Shown: positions 24,541 through 32,690 of the stretch, piece after piece
Position numbering within the stretch: the stretch's first letter is position 1
Layout: every line of letters begins with the position of its first letter
Source: JACKCB01 sp964452775
Lineage (GTDB): Bacteria > Chloroflexota > Anaerolineae > Promineifilales > Promineifilaceae
Direction: 5' to 3'
Length of the DNA: 64,000 nucleotides
Assembly (NCBI GenBank): GCA_964452775.1
Contig: CAYVQP010000015.1
Location: forward strand, 4,375-68,374
Made by a program: the position numbers and the translations under genes
The notes under the pieces: model-generated
Seen by the model: only the letters and a program-made list of their open reading frames with translations
Databases searched by the model: none
What the model was told of the DNA's origin: nothing

Positions 24541-26388
24541 CTATTCCACCGTGACGGACTTAGCCAGGTTGCGCGGCTGGTCAACGTCGCATCCCCGGCG
24601 GACAGCAATATGATAACTGAGCAGTTGCAGCGGGATCGTGTTGACGACCGGCGCCAACAGCGGAGGCGACTCCGGCACCCGAATGACGTAGTCGGCCTTG
24701 GCCGCGATCGCCTCGTCATCTTCATTGGCCACCGCAATGACAATACCGCCCCGGGCGCGCGCCTGCTCAATCTGGCTGACCATCTTTTCGTACAGATGAT
24801 CTCCACGGGTCGCAATGGCTACCACCGGCATCGTCTCGTCAATCAAGGCGATGGGGCCGTGCTTCATCTCACCTGCCGGATAGCCTTCGGCGTGAATATA
24901 GCTAATCTCTTTCAGCTTCAGCGCTCCCTCCATGGCCACCGGGTAGTTGATGCCGCGCCCCAGGAAAAGGAAGTCCTGTGCGCGATAGAGATGCCCGGCC
25001 AACTCCTCGTACTCATGGTCGTGGTCCAGCACGCGGCCGGCCAGATCAGGCAGCAGGGTCAGATCATCAATCAGCTTCTGCTGCTGCCGGGGCGACAGTG
25101 CGCCGCGCAGATCGCCCAGAGCGCAGGCCAGCAGATAGAGATCGACCAGTGAGGCGATAAACGCTTTCGTGCTGGCGACGCCGATCTCCGGGCCGGCGTG
25201 CATGGCAATATAGCCGTCGGAAAGGCGCATGGACTGGCTGCCGACGGCATTGACAATGGACCAGAGCAGCGCCCCCTCCTGCCGGGCCAGTTCGCTGGCT
25301 GCCAGGGTGTCGGCGGTCTCGCCGGATTGGGAGATAGCCAGCACCGCTGTGTCCCGGTCAATGATCGGACAGTAGTAACGGAACTCTGAGGCGTATTCCA
25401 CCTCGACCGGCAGGCGGGCGATTGACTCGATCATGTATTTGCCGACCAGGCCGGCATAGTAACTGGTGCCGCAGGCGATGAGGTATATCTTGCGTAGTCG
25501 CTGCACCAGTTCCGGGGTCAGATTCATTTCCGGCAGTTCGACTCGCTTGACGTCAAAGGCTACTCGCCCGCGCATGGTATCTACAATCGCTCGCGGCTGC
25601 TCGAAGATCTCCTTTTGCATGAAGTGCTTGTACTCGCCCTTGACGGCGCTTACCGGGTCCCAGGGAATGGCGTGAACTTCGGGATGCACCGGGTCGCCTT
25701 CCAGCGTCGTGACCTGGTATTGATCCCGCGTGATTAGCGCCATCTGCCGGTTTTCCAGGAAGACCATGTTGCGGGTGTATTCCAGGATGGCGGGAATGTC
25801 GGAGGCGATGTACATCTCACCACTCCCCAGGCCGAGCGTAATGCCGCCGGCGTTGCCGATGCGGGTGCAGATCAGGGTGTCCGGGTGGTCCGGCGTCATC
25901 GCTACGACCGCATTAGCGCCGTGCAGCAGCTTGAAGGTACGCCGGGCGGCTGTGAGCCAATCGAGGCCGGCCTGCAAGTGACGCTCCATTAATTGCGCGA
26001 TGACTTCCGTGTCCGTCTCCGATTGAAACGTGACCCCCTCCGCTTCCAACTCGTCGCGCAGAGTCAGGTAATTCTCGACGATGCCGTTATGCACGATAAC
26101 GACTCGCCCATCCATGCTGACGTGCGGGTGGGCGTTGCGCCGGCTGGGCTTGCCGTGCGTCGCCCAGCGGGTATGGCCGATGCCGATGTTGCCGTTGAGA
26201 GGGTTGGCGGCCATCATGCTCTCCAGGTTATGCAGCTTGCCCACTTCCCGCTGAATGGCAATTTGACCGTCCGGCTGCAAAACGGCTACCCCGGCCGAAT
26301 CGTACCCCCGATACTCCAGACGCTTCAAGCCACTGAGGATGACCGCCGGCGCCTCACCTGGCCCAATGTAACCGACAATTCCACACAT
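24541..26388 (-). CDS. glmS: Glutamine--fructose-6-phosphate aminotransferase (isomerizing)
   Basis: A 615-residue enzyme. Met-Cys-Gly-Ile-Val-Gly-Tyr starts the protein; Cys2 is the glutaminase nucleophile after Met removal. The GATase domain runs to about residue 240 (RYDSAGVAV-like, TRWATHGKPS, HNGIVENY), then two SIS sugar-isomerase domains (CGTSYYAG, SQSGETADT, ASTKAF, GRG.NYPVA, AEGYPAGEMKHGPIALI) and the C-terminal DQPRNLAKSVTVE. It makes glucosamine-6-phosphate for peptidoglycan and other aminosugars. The ATG at 26388 follows GGAGGAAA. Upstream lies a long leader with a glmS ribozyme, so expression is controlled by the product. Confidence 0.97.
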   Translation of the reverse strand: MCGIVGYIGPGEAPAVILSGLKRLEYRGYDSAGVAVLQPDGQIAIQREVGKLHNLESMMAANPLNGNIGIGHTRWATHGKPSRRNAHPHVSMDGRVVIVHNGIVENYLTLRDELEAEGVTFQSETDTEVIAQLMERHLQAGLDWLTAARRTFKLLHGANAVVAMTPDHPDTLICTRIGNAGGITLGLGSGEMYIASDIPAILEYTRNMVFLENRQMALITRDQYQVTTLEGDPVHPEVHAIPWDPVSAVKGEYKHFMQKEIFEQPRAIVDTMRGRVAFDVKRVELPEMNLTPELVQRLRKIYLIACGTSYYAGLVGKYMIESIARLPVEVEYASEFRYYCPIIDRDTAVLAISQSGETADTLAASELARQEGALLWSIVNAVGSQSMRLSDGYIAMHAGPEIGVASTKAFIASLVDLYLLACALGDLRGALSPRQQQKLIDDLTLLPDLAGRVLDHDHEYEELAGHLYRAQDFLFLGRGINYPVAMEGALKLKEISYIHAEGYPAGEMKHGPIALIDETMPVVAIATRGDHLYEKMVSQIEQARARGGIVIAVANEDDEAIAAKADYVIRVPESPPLLAPVVNTIPLQLLSYHIAVRRGCDVDQPRNLAKSVTVE

Positions 26389-26505
26389 GGTTTCCTCCAA
26401 ATAGTGTAGCGACTATGGCCGCCGGACAAGTATACCCGGCGACCCATAGCGACATATCCGGCACGTACCCACGCGCGATGTCGGTAAGAGCATGGGAGGT
26501 GCCCC

Positions 26506-26541
26506 AATAAAACTGCCGACAGCTCTCAATAACTGCTGTCG
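26506..26541 (-). terminator. Terminator-like hairpin between ribozyme and glmS
   Basis: CGACAGC/GCTGTCG stem (26541-26535 with 26523-26517), then GCAG-TTTTATT on the minus strand. It may be an attenuator or a structural spacer. The remainder down to 26389 holds one more hairpin (CGCCGG/CCGGCG) and the ribosome site. Confidence 0.4.
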
Positions 26542-26771
26542 TCGCCACTGCAATCTGCTTTGTGAGGCCGGTTACCCGGCTGGTTTGTCAGATTGCTCCG
26601 TTGGGGCGAAACGCAGGGCCGTGGCCGGCCCAGGGAGGTATCCGCTGATCTTTCGACTTTCGGCGCACCGGATTAGCCGGTAACGCCTTAGCTCCACCTT
26701 GCGGTGGAGATCCTCCAACCTCGTCACCCCTGAGTGTTCAGGTCTGAACATCCAGGGGCCATGCGCTATTT
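26541..26771 (-). ncRNA. glmS ribozyme (glucosamine-6-phosphate riboswitch)
   Basis: Read on the minus strand the leader matches the ribozyme element by element. AUA|GCGC puts the cleavage site between 26767 and 26766. A P1 helix (CCCCUG...CAGGGG) is followed directly by the invariant UGACGAGG (26726-26719). P2 is GGAGG (26716-26712) with CCUCC (26638-26634). GUCGAAAGAUCAGCGGAU aligns with the canonical core AUCGAGAUUUCGGCGGAU. P4 is CAAUCUG/CAGAUUG with internal loop ACAAACCA and a GUAA tetraloop. A P3-loop GCCAC pairs with GUGGC (26548-26544). Two extra hairpins are inserted after P2 (26692-26709 and 26662-26687). It cuts its mRNA when glucosamine-6-phosphate is high. Confidence 0.92.
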
Positions 26772-26799
26772 CGTTTGCCCACTATTCAGTTGTCGGTGC

Positions 26800-26828
26800 A
26801 TCGTATCGCGGCTACGAGAATATGTCAA
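26800..26828 (-). promoter_or_regulatory. Promoter of the ribozyme-glmS transcript
   Basis: On the minus strand a perfect TTGACA (26828-26823), a 17-base spacer and TACGAT (26805-26800). The start near 26793 leaves about 26 bases before the ribozyme cleavage site. Confidence 0.72.
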
Positions 26829-26880
26829 GTGGATTTTACTCATAACAAATATGCGCCTGCGATGCCTGTCCAGGCGACGG

Positions 26881-28764
26881 TTACCAACCGCTGGCGCTGA
26901 AGACGGTCTGCAACAGGTCGGCGCGTTCATCCGGCGTCATTTGGCGCGGCCGAGCGTAATTTTCGATCAGGCCGGTCCAGAGGTCCACGCTGAGCAGCCG
27001 GCCATCGTAGATCGTGTACAAATCCACAAAACTCTGCCGGGTGCCCAACATGTCCATCTGGTCAAAGAAGAGATTGCCCAGGCCGTAGTGAATAAAGGCG
27101 CCGTCGTGAAACGCGAAACCCTGCGCGTGGTGCCCCTGGCTGCCGCTCACCGCCGACGCTCCGGCTGCCGCCAACTGCGCGAAATCAATCTCCTGCTGGC
27201 TGCCGGGAGCGTAACTATAAATCTCTTCGTACTGCTGGGTGACGATGACCACGTAGCCGGCATCCCGCAATTCAGCGATTTGTGCATAGAGCGCCTCATA
27301 ATCGCAGGGCTGCGAACCGGCGCTGTCCGGGCTACTCCAGGCATACGACGGCCCAAAAGGATTGCAACCAAGGAAGGCGATGCGATTGCCGTTATGCTCG
27401 AAGAAGGTTTCTGCGCCGGCGTCATCCACTACCCGGCCGCCGCCAAAATAGCTCATGCCGGCGGCGTCGTACATGTCCAGCGTACGGGTGAAGTTCTCCG
27501 TGCCCCAATCGTTGACATGGTTGCCGGTGACCTCCACCACGTCTGTCCCTAAAGACTCCAGCAGGGCGAAGTAGGAATCGGCGGAGCAGAAAGTCGTGCC
27601 GCCGACGGGGCTGGGCGGCGGGCAATCGGGCGCAAAGGAGACCTCATTGCTGATGTGGGCGATGTCCGCCTGTTGCAGGATCGGGGCGACTTCCTCGCCG
27701 GGATAGAGAATGCCGTTGAGTTCCATCTGATAGGCGGTGGCGCGGACCAGAGCGGTGACGCCGGTCATGGCGACCGTGGTCAGTTTCTCCGGATCGCGAT
27801 TGAGCAAGGGAGTCGGTTGCGCGGCCTGGAAGGCAGCCACAGCCGAATCGTCTCCTACAAGGCCGATGGTGAGCTGCAAAGGATTGGACGAAGGATCGAA
27901 CTCCGCGTCCAGCGGCGACTGCCCGTCCAGGCGCAGCACTTTCAGCTCCGGCGTCAGCGTCTCAAATGGCCGGATGGTCCAGGCATCTCTCCTTTCCCAT
28001 AGACGCTCGACAAGTTCCTCCTCCGGCACAATCTCCGCCGCGTCGGAGGGGCCCCACAGCGCGGTCAGCAGAGCCGCATCCTGCGCGGTCACGAGCAGCG
28101 GCGTGGGCGTCCCCGCTTGCCAGCTTTGCTGCAGTTCTTCCAGCGAAACGGCGTCGGTTATTGTCGGAAATGGGGCCGCCAGGGCATATGTCCAGGAAGC
28201 AAACGGCGTCCCTTCGCCGGCTGACAGGCGCAAATCGGCCCCGGCCGGGTCATCCGTCCAGCTGAAGCGGCCGGGTTGGGCGGCCATAAGTTGATCGACC
28301 GCCGCGCGAACTCCTGCGGGAACGGCCGGGTCGCTATAGATGAGCCAGCTGCCGGGCGGCGGGGTGGAGGTAATGGTTGCCAGGTGCACCATGCCGGCGG
28401 GCGTGACCGGCGATGTCGGCGGCGGCGTGGCGGTGGCCGGCCTGATCGCCGCTCCGGGAGCAGCTTCGATTGCAGCCACCTGGCCGGCCAGCGTGGGGGT
28501 CGGCCCCGGTAAATCCAGCAGCGCAGCCGGTGTGACGGGAGAGGTGGGCGGCGGTGGGATTGGGCCAATGGCGCCCGGCGGCGGGAGGTGGGCAGGTTCT
28601 GCCGGACTACATGCTGAAAGCAAGAGTGCTAAAAGGATCAGCAGAAAGAGAGGACCGGTTGGATGACTGAAATTGGATCTGAGGTACTCTCGGAAGTGAG
28701 CCGGCGACAAGTATTTGCCCTGTGAACGCGAAGCACGACAGAAGACACTGGACATTGACCACAT
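26881..28764 (-). CDS. CapA-family lipoprotein (poly-gamma-glutamate biosynthesis-like metallophosphatase fold)
   Basis: A 627-residue protein. A hydrophobic segment ending in LLLSAC (lipobox, Cys near residue 52) shows a lipoprotein; an unusually long basic head precedes it, so the true start may be a later TTG. A Pro/Thr linker follows with the repeated unit PPPTSPVTPA twice. Residues about 135-320 look like a periplasmic-binding-type domain (WLIYSDPAVPAGVRAAVDQL). The C-terminal part is CapA: DIAHISNEVSFA, EVTGNHVNDWG, GCNPFGPSY, SGSQGHHAQGF and YGLGNLFFDQ. The enzymatic role of such stand-alone CapA proteins is unclear. Acts outside the membrane. Confidence 0.85.
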   Translation of the reverse strand: MWSMSSVFCRASRSQGKYLSPAHFREYLRSNFSHPTGPLFLLILLALLLSACSPAEPAHLPPPGAIGPIPPPPTSPVTPAALLDLPGPTPTLAGQVAAIEAAPGAAIRPATATPPPTSPVTPAGMVHLATITSTPPPGSWLIYSDPAVPAGVRAAVDQLMAAQPGRFSWTDDPAGADLRLSAGEGTPFASWTYALAAPFPTITDAVSLEELQQSWQAGTPTPLLVTAQDAALLTALWGPSDAAEIVPEEELVERLWERRDAWTIRPFETLTPELKVLRLDGQSPLDAEFDPSSNPLQLTIGLVGDDSAVAAFQAAQPTPLLNRDPEKLTTVAMTGVTALVRATAYQMELNGILYPGEEVAPILQQADIAHISNEVSFAPDCPPPSPVGGTTFCSADSYFALLESLGTDVVEVTGNHVNDWGTENFTRTLDMYDAAGMSYFGGGRVVDDAGAETFFEHNGNRIAFLGCNPFGPSYAWSSPDSAGSQPCDYEALYAQIAELRDAGYVVIVTQQYEEIYSYAPGSQQEIDFAQLAAAGASAVSGSQGHHAQGFAFHDGAFIHYGLGNLFFDQMDMLGTRQSFVDLYTIYDGRLLSVDLWTGLIENYARPRQMTPDERADLLQTVFSASGW

Positions 28765-28831
28765 ATATCACTAAAGTATTAGCTACATCCTGCAGTGGCA
28801 GGGGACGATTCATGATTCACGGAACACGACG

Positions 28832-30985
28832 ATGAGCAATCATACCACGACTGTAACTGACCTGGACAATCCCAGCCTGTACATCAATCGCGAGTTGAGT
28901 CAGATTGAGTTCAACAGCCGGGTGCTTGATGAGAGCATGGATCGCCGACATCCCCTGCTGGAGCGGGTGAAATTCGTGGCCATCTTCGCATCCAATACTG
29001 ACGAGGTATTTATGGTGCGGGTGTCGGGGCTGAAACAGCAAGTACTGTTAGGCGTCACCGATCGACCGCCGGATGGACTGCTTCCGCGAGAACAGCTGGT
29101 CGCAATCCACCGCACGGTGACCGCCCTGGTTGAACGGGAGATGGATTGCTGGCGGCAATTGCAGGAGGAGTTGGTCGAAGAGGGCATCCACGTGGTGAAC
29201 TACTCGGAACTCCGTCCGGCCCGACAGAAGAAGTTGCGCGATTACTTCGAGCGGGAGGTCTTCCCGGTACTGACCCCGCTGGCGTTCGATCCCGGCCACC
29301 CATTCCCACACATCTCCAATCTCAGCATCAACCTGGCAATTCTGCTGCGCGATCCGGCCACCAAGCAGACATTCTTTGCCCGTGTCAAGGTGCCTTCCAT
29401 CCTGCCGAGACTTGTGCCGTTGAAGCCGCTGGACCCTGACGAATATGCGCTACCTTCTGTGCAGAAGTTTGTCTGGCTTGAACAGATCGTGGCGGCCAAT
29501 CTCGACCGGCTCTTCCCCGGCATGGAGGTTGTCGAGTGCCATCCTTTCCGGGTGACTCGCAATACGGACATGGAGATCCAGGAAGAAGAGGCCGACGACC
29601 TGTTGCTGACGATTGAACAGAATCTACGCCGGCGGCACTTTGGCCGGGTCGTGCGATTGGAGATCGATCAGGGGATGCCCGAGTCTATCCTGAACATGCT
29701 GCTACAGAACTTCGGAATCAGCCATCATGATGTGTACGCGGTTGATGGGCCGATTGGCCTGAGCAGCCTGATGCAATTGGTGAAGCTGGATTACCCGCAT
29801 CTGAAGGATCCATACTTCACGTCTAACTTGCCGGCTACTCTGCAGAAGGACGAGAACATATTCGCGGCAATGCGCCGGCAGGAGTTCATCCTCCATCGCC
29901 CTTATGATAGTTTCTCGCCGGTGGTCAGGTTGGTGCGGGCGGCGGCAGAAGATCCGGCGGTGTTGGGGATTAAGATCACGCTTTACCGGGTGGGCCCCGA
30001 ACCGCCAATTGTGCAAGCGCTGATGCAGGCGCGTGAGAACGGCACGCAAGTGACCGCGCTGGTGGAACTGAAGGCGCGCTTTGACGAGGAGAGCAACATT
30101 GAATGGGCCCGAGCGCTGGAACGCGCCGGTGTGCACGTCGTCTATGGGTTGATCGGATTGAAGGTGCACTGCAAGATGCTGCTGATTGTCCGGCGCGAAG
30201 AAAACGGACTGCGGCATTACCTGCATCTCAGCACCGGCAACTACAATGCCACGACGGCGCGCATTTACACGGATCTCGATTTCCTGACAACGGATGAAGC
30301 GATGGGCCGGGATGCGAGCGAGTTGTTCAACGTGCTCACCGGCTATTCCCGGCAAACGGAATATCGCAAATTCATGGTCGCGCCGGTCAATTTGCGGGAG
30401 TGTATGGCCGAGTATATTGAGCGTGAGACGTTGCTTGGCCCGGAAGGGCGGCTGATCTTTAAGCTCAACTCTCTGGTAGACAGGAAAATGATCAAGGCGC
30501 TTTATCGCGCATCTCAGGCCGGAGTGCAGATTGATTTGATCGTGCGCGGCATTTGTTGCCTGCGGCCGGGGGTCCCCGGGGTCAGCGACAATATCACGGT
30601 GCGGAGTATTGTCGGCCGGTTCCTGGAACACTCGCGCATTTACTACTTCCGCAACGGCGGCAAATCGGAAGTGTATTTGGGTAGCGCTGACCTGATGCCG
30701 CGCAATATCGATCGCCGGGTTGAGGTGATCTTCCCTATTGAGGATGAAAAGCTGCGCAACGAGATTGTGGAAGGGATCCTGGAAGTGCAGTTGCGGGACA
30801 CTGCCAAGGGACATCTACTCTTGCCTGACGGCAGCTATGTCCCGGTTGCTTCCCAGTTGCCGGCTGACGAGCCGCTGCTGAACAGCCAACTATGGTTTCT
30901 CAATGGGCGTTCGCCGGAGCCGCAGCCGGCGCTGCGTATGGATACCGCGTCGCTTAAAGGGGGTGGGCCGGAGGACTCTGAGTGA
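28832..30985 (+). CDS. ppk1: Polyphosphate kinase 1
   Basis: A 717-residue enzyme with the whole PPK1 layout: N-terminal domain (YINRELSQIEFNSRVLDES), head domain, and two PLD-like C-terminal domains. His465 in LHLSTGNYNATTARIYTD corresponds to the autophosphorylated histidine; the second catalytic domain has LIVRGICCLRPGVPGVS and RSIVGRFLEHSRIYYF. It transfers the ATP gamma-phosphate reversibly to polyphosphate at the membrane. No strong ribosome site is visible before the ATG. It is divergent from the CapA gene and convergent with ubiA; polyphosphate storage fits many Chloroflexota. Confidence 0.97.
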   Translation: MSNHTTTVTDLDNPSLYINRELSQIEFNSRVLDESMDRRHPLLERVKFVAIFASNTDEVFMVRVSGLKQQVLLGVTDRPPDGLLPREQLVAIHRTVTALVEREMDCWRQLQEELVEEGIHVVNYSELRPARQKKLRDYFEREVFPVLTPLAFDPGHPFPHISNLSINLAILLRDPATKQTFFARVKVPSILPRLVPLKPLDPDEYALPSVQKFVWLEQIVAANLDRLFPGMEVVECHPFRVTRNTDMEIQEEEADDLLLTIEQNLRRRHFGRVVRLEIDQGMPESILNMLLQNFGISHHDVYAVDGPIGLSSLMQLVKLDYPHLKDPYFTSNLPATLQKDENIFAAMRRQEFILHRPYDSFSPVVRLVRAAAEDPAVLGIKITLYRVGPEPPIVQALMQARENGTQVTALVELKARFDEESNIEWARALERAGVHVVYGLIGLKVHCKMLLIVRREENGLRHYLHLSTGNYNATTARIYTDLDFLTTDEAMGRDASELFNVLTGYSRQTEYRKFMVAPVNLRECMAEYIERETLLGPEGRLIFKLNSLVDRKMIKALYRASQAGVQIDLIVRGICCLRPGVPGVSDNITVRSIVGRFLEHSRIYYFRNGGKSEVYLGSADLMPRNIDRRVEVIFPIEDEKLRNEIVEGILEVQLRDTAKGHLLLPDGSYVPVASQLPADEPLLNSQLWFLNGRSPEPQPALRMDTASLKGGGPEDSE

Positions 30986-31001
30986 GCGGCTCCAGGCAGA
31001 C

Positions 31002-31023
31002 CGGTCTTGAAGGAGTTAGACCG
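31002..31023. terminator. Small hairpin between ppk1 and ubiA ends
   Basis: CGGTCT (31002-31007) pairs with AGACCG (31018-31023). It has a 10-base loop and no T-run. It overlaps the UbiA stop codon. Confidence 0.3.
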
Positions 31024-32088
31024 CGGAGCCAATGATGACCGCCAGAAACCAGATGAGGAAGTCATACTTCATCAGCTGGCTGAGGCGCTCTATCTGCGGG
31101 CCGGTCGATTCCCGGCGCAGGCGTAAGAGGATGTATGCCACGACCGGGAAGACACCCAGGGCGACGATGTAGGCGTAGGCGGGCTGATAATCCGGCAAGA
31201 GGGCGAGAAACTGATTATAGACCAGGCAGATTCCCTGATTGGCGCTACAAAGCGCCAACTGATCCTCGTAAACGCTGCGCAAGTAGGGCATCATCATGGC
31301 AATGATCGCGGCGCCGGCTGACACGTAGAAAATCAGACGGGCCGCGCGTTTGCCCCAGACCGTGGCTACGGTGCGTACCTGCTGATTCTGGTCGCCCTCA
31401 TAATCGGCGATAGTCTTCAGCACTTCCCGACTGAAGATCGAGATTGAGATGATTACAGAGAGCCAGAGCGTGGGCCAAACATTGCCGGCTGCCACGCCGC
31501 CCAGTATGACCGTCGTGCCGGTCACCAGGGCGATAGTCAGATTGCCAAGCAACACGGTACTCTTCAAGCGCCAGGAATAGACATAGAGCAGGATGCTGAA
31601 GAAGAGGATGATAAGGAATGCGGGAAGATTGATCAGGGCCGCAATGATCAGGGCCAGGGCATTGAGTGAGAGAGAGAAGAGGACGGCTGCACGCGGGCTG
31701 ATCATGCCGGAGGGCAGCGCGCGATGGGGCTGGTTGATCTTGTCGATTTNNNNNNNNNNNNNNNNNNNNNNNNNNNNNNNNNNNNNNNNNNNNNNNNNNN
31801 NNNNNNNNNNNNNNNNNNNNNNNNNNNNNNNNNNNNNNNNNNNNNNNNNGGGCTGATCATGCCGGAGGGCAGCGCGCGATGGGGCTGGTTGATCTTGTCG
31901 ATTTCGATGTCCAGGTAGTCATTCCACGCGTTGGCCGAGCCGGTGACGAGCAGCGTCGCCAGGGCGGCGGCAAACACGCTGAACCATTCACCGGTGCCGG
32001 CCACGTAGCCTCCAAGGAACACCGCCAGGCCGCCGCTCAGGGCATTAAACGGCCGCGTGATCTTGTAAAGCCCGACCAATTGTCGCAT
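31016..32088 (-). CDS. UbiA-family prenyltransferase, interrupted by an assembly artefact
   Basis: As printed, a 100-N run and a 55-bp duplication break the frame. Deleting the Ns and one copy leaves 918 bases, an uninterrupted 305-residue protein running from MRQLVGLYKITRPFNA to the TAA at 31016. The first Asp-rich motif is NDYLDIEID and the second is DYEGD, which bind the prenyl diphosphate through magnesium. About eight membrane helices are present. It resembles digeranylgeranylglycerylphosphate synthase-like and quinone/chlorophyll prenyltransferases; the acceptor is not determinable. GGAGG precedes the ATG at 32088. Confidence 0.88.
31695..31749 (+). repeat. 55-bp assembly duplication, left copy
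   Basis: Identical to 31850-31904 across the N-run. Contig ends overlap and were not merged. Confidence 0.95.
31750..31849. other. 100-N scaffold gap (false gap)
   Basis: Exactly 100 Ns. Flanks overlap by 55 bp, so no sequence is actually missing here. Confidence 0.95.
31850..31904 (+). repeat. 55-bp assembly duplication, right copy
   Basis: Second copy of 31695-31749. Confidence 0.95.
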
Positions 32089-32180
32089 ACTACCTCCATC
32101 ACAATTCAGACTGCACCGGCAATGTTACCTTAACGGTCTGACCTAACAAAGAAAACCCCGGGGGATTGTAAAGGATACTT

Positions 32181-32678
32181 ATGAAGACACTTCTGGTCTT
32201 GAGGCATGCCAAATCCAGTTGGAAGGATGAGAATCTGACCGACCACGAGCGCCCGCTCAACCAAAGAGGGATGGGAGACGCGCCGGAAATGGGCAAGTTG
32301 CTGCGCAAGCAGGAACTGGTCCCCGAGCTAATCGTCTCGTCAACGGCGAAACGCGCCCTGGCGACCGCCAAACTGGTCGCCGAGGCGTGTGGATACGAAG
32401 AGAAGATCGCTGTGTCGCCGGACTTTTACATGGGAGACCCGGACGACTATTTCGCCCGTTTGCGCCTGGTGCCGGATAACATGACGCGGGTGATGATCGT
32501 GGGGCACAATCCGGGTATGGAGGAGTTGGTGGCCGACCTGACCGGCCACTACGAGCGACTGCCCACCGCGGCGCTGGCGGAAATTGCGTTGCCGATTGAC
32601 AGTTGGAAGCAGTTGACCGGAGTGACCGAAGGGCGACTGGTAAACCTGTGGCATCCGCGAGGTCTGGACGCTTCCTGA
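32181..32678 (+). CDS. SixA-like histidine phosphatase
   Basis: A 165-residue histidine phosphatase of the SixA type. LVLRHAKSSW (catalytic His9 in RHAK) starts the domain; SSTAKRALATAKLV and IVGHNPGMEEL supply the other active-site residues (Arg and the second His). SixA removes phosphate from histidine phosphotransfer proteins; relatives act on other phosphohistidines, so a signalling role is probable but not certain. AAAGGAT precedes the ATG. Its stop is 12 bp from the stop of the convergent 1630-residue gene. Confidence 0.9.
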   Translation: MKTLLVLRHAKSSWKDENLTDHERPLNQRGMGDAPEMGKLLRKQELVPELIVSSTAKRALATAKLVAEACGYEEKIAVSPDFYMGDPDDYFARLRLVPDNMTRVMIVGHNPGMEELVADLTGHYERLPTAALAEIALPIDSWKQLTGVTEGRLVNLWHPRGLDAS

Positions 32679-32690
32679 GGAGCGCCTGAC

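Noticed and set aside
29702..30814. 370-codon minus-strand frame inside ppk1
   Set aside because: Lies wholly antisense to a well-supported ppk1; no family motifs and the high GC makes long antisense frames common.
31593..32133. Plus-strand frames through the N-run
   Set aside because: They exist only because Ns are translated as X, and they are antisense to ubiA.
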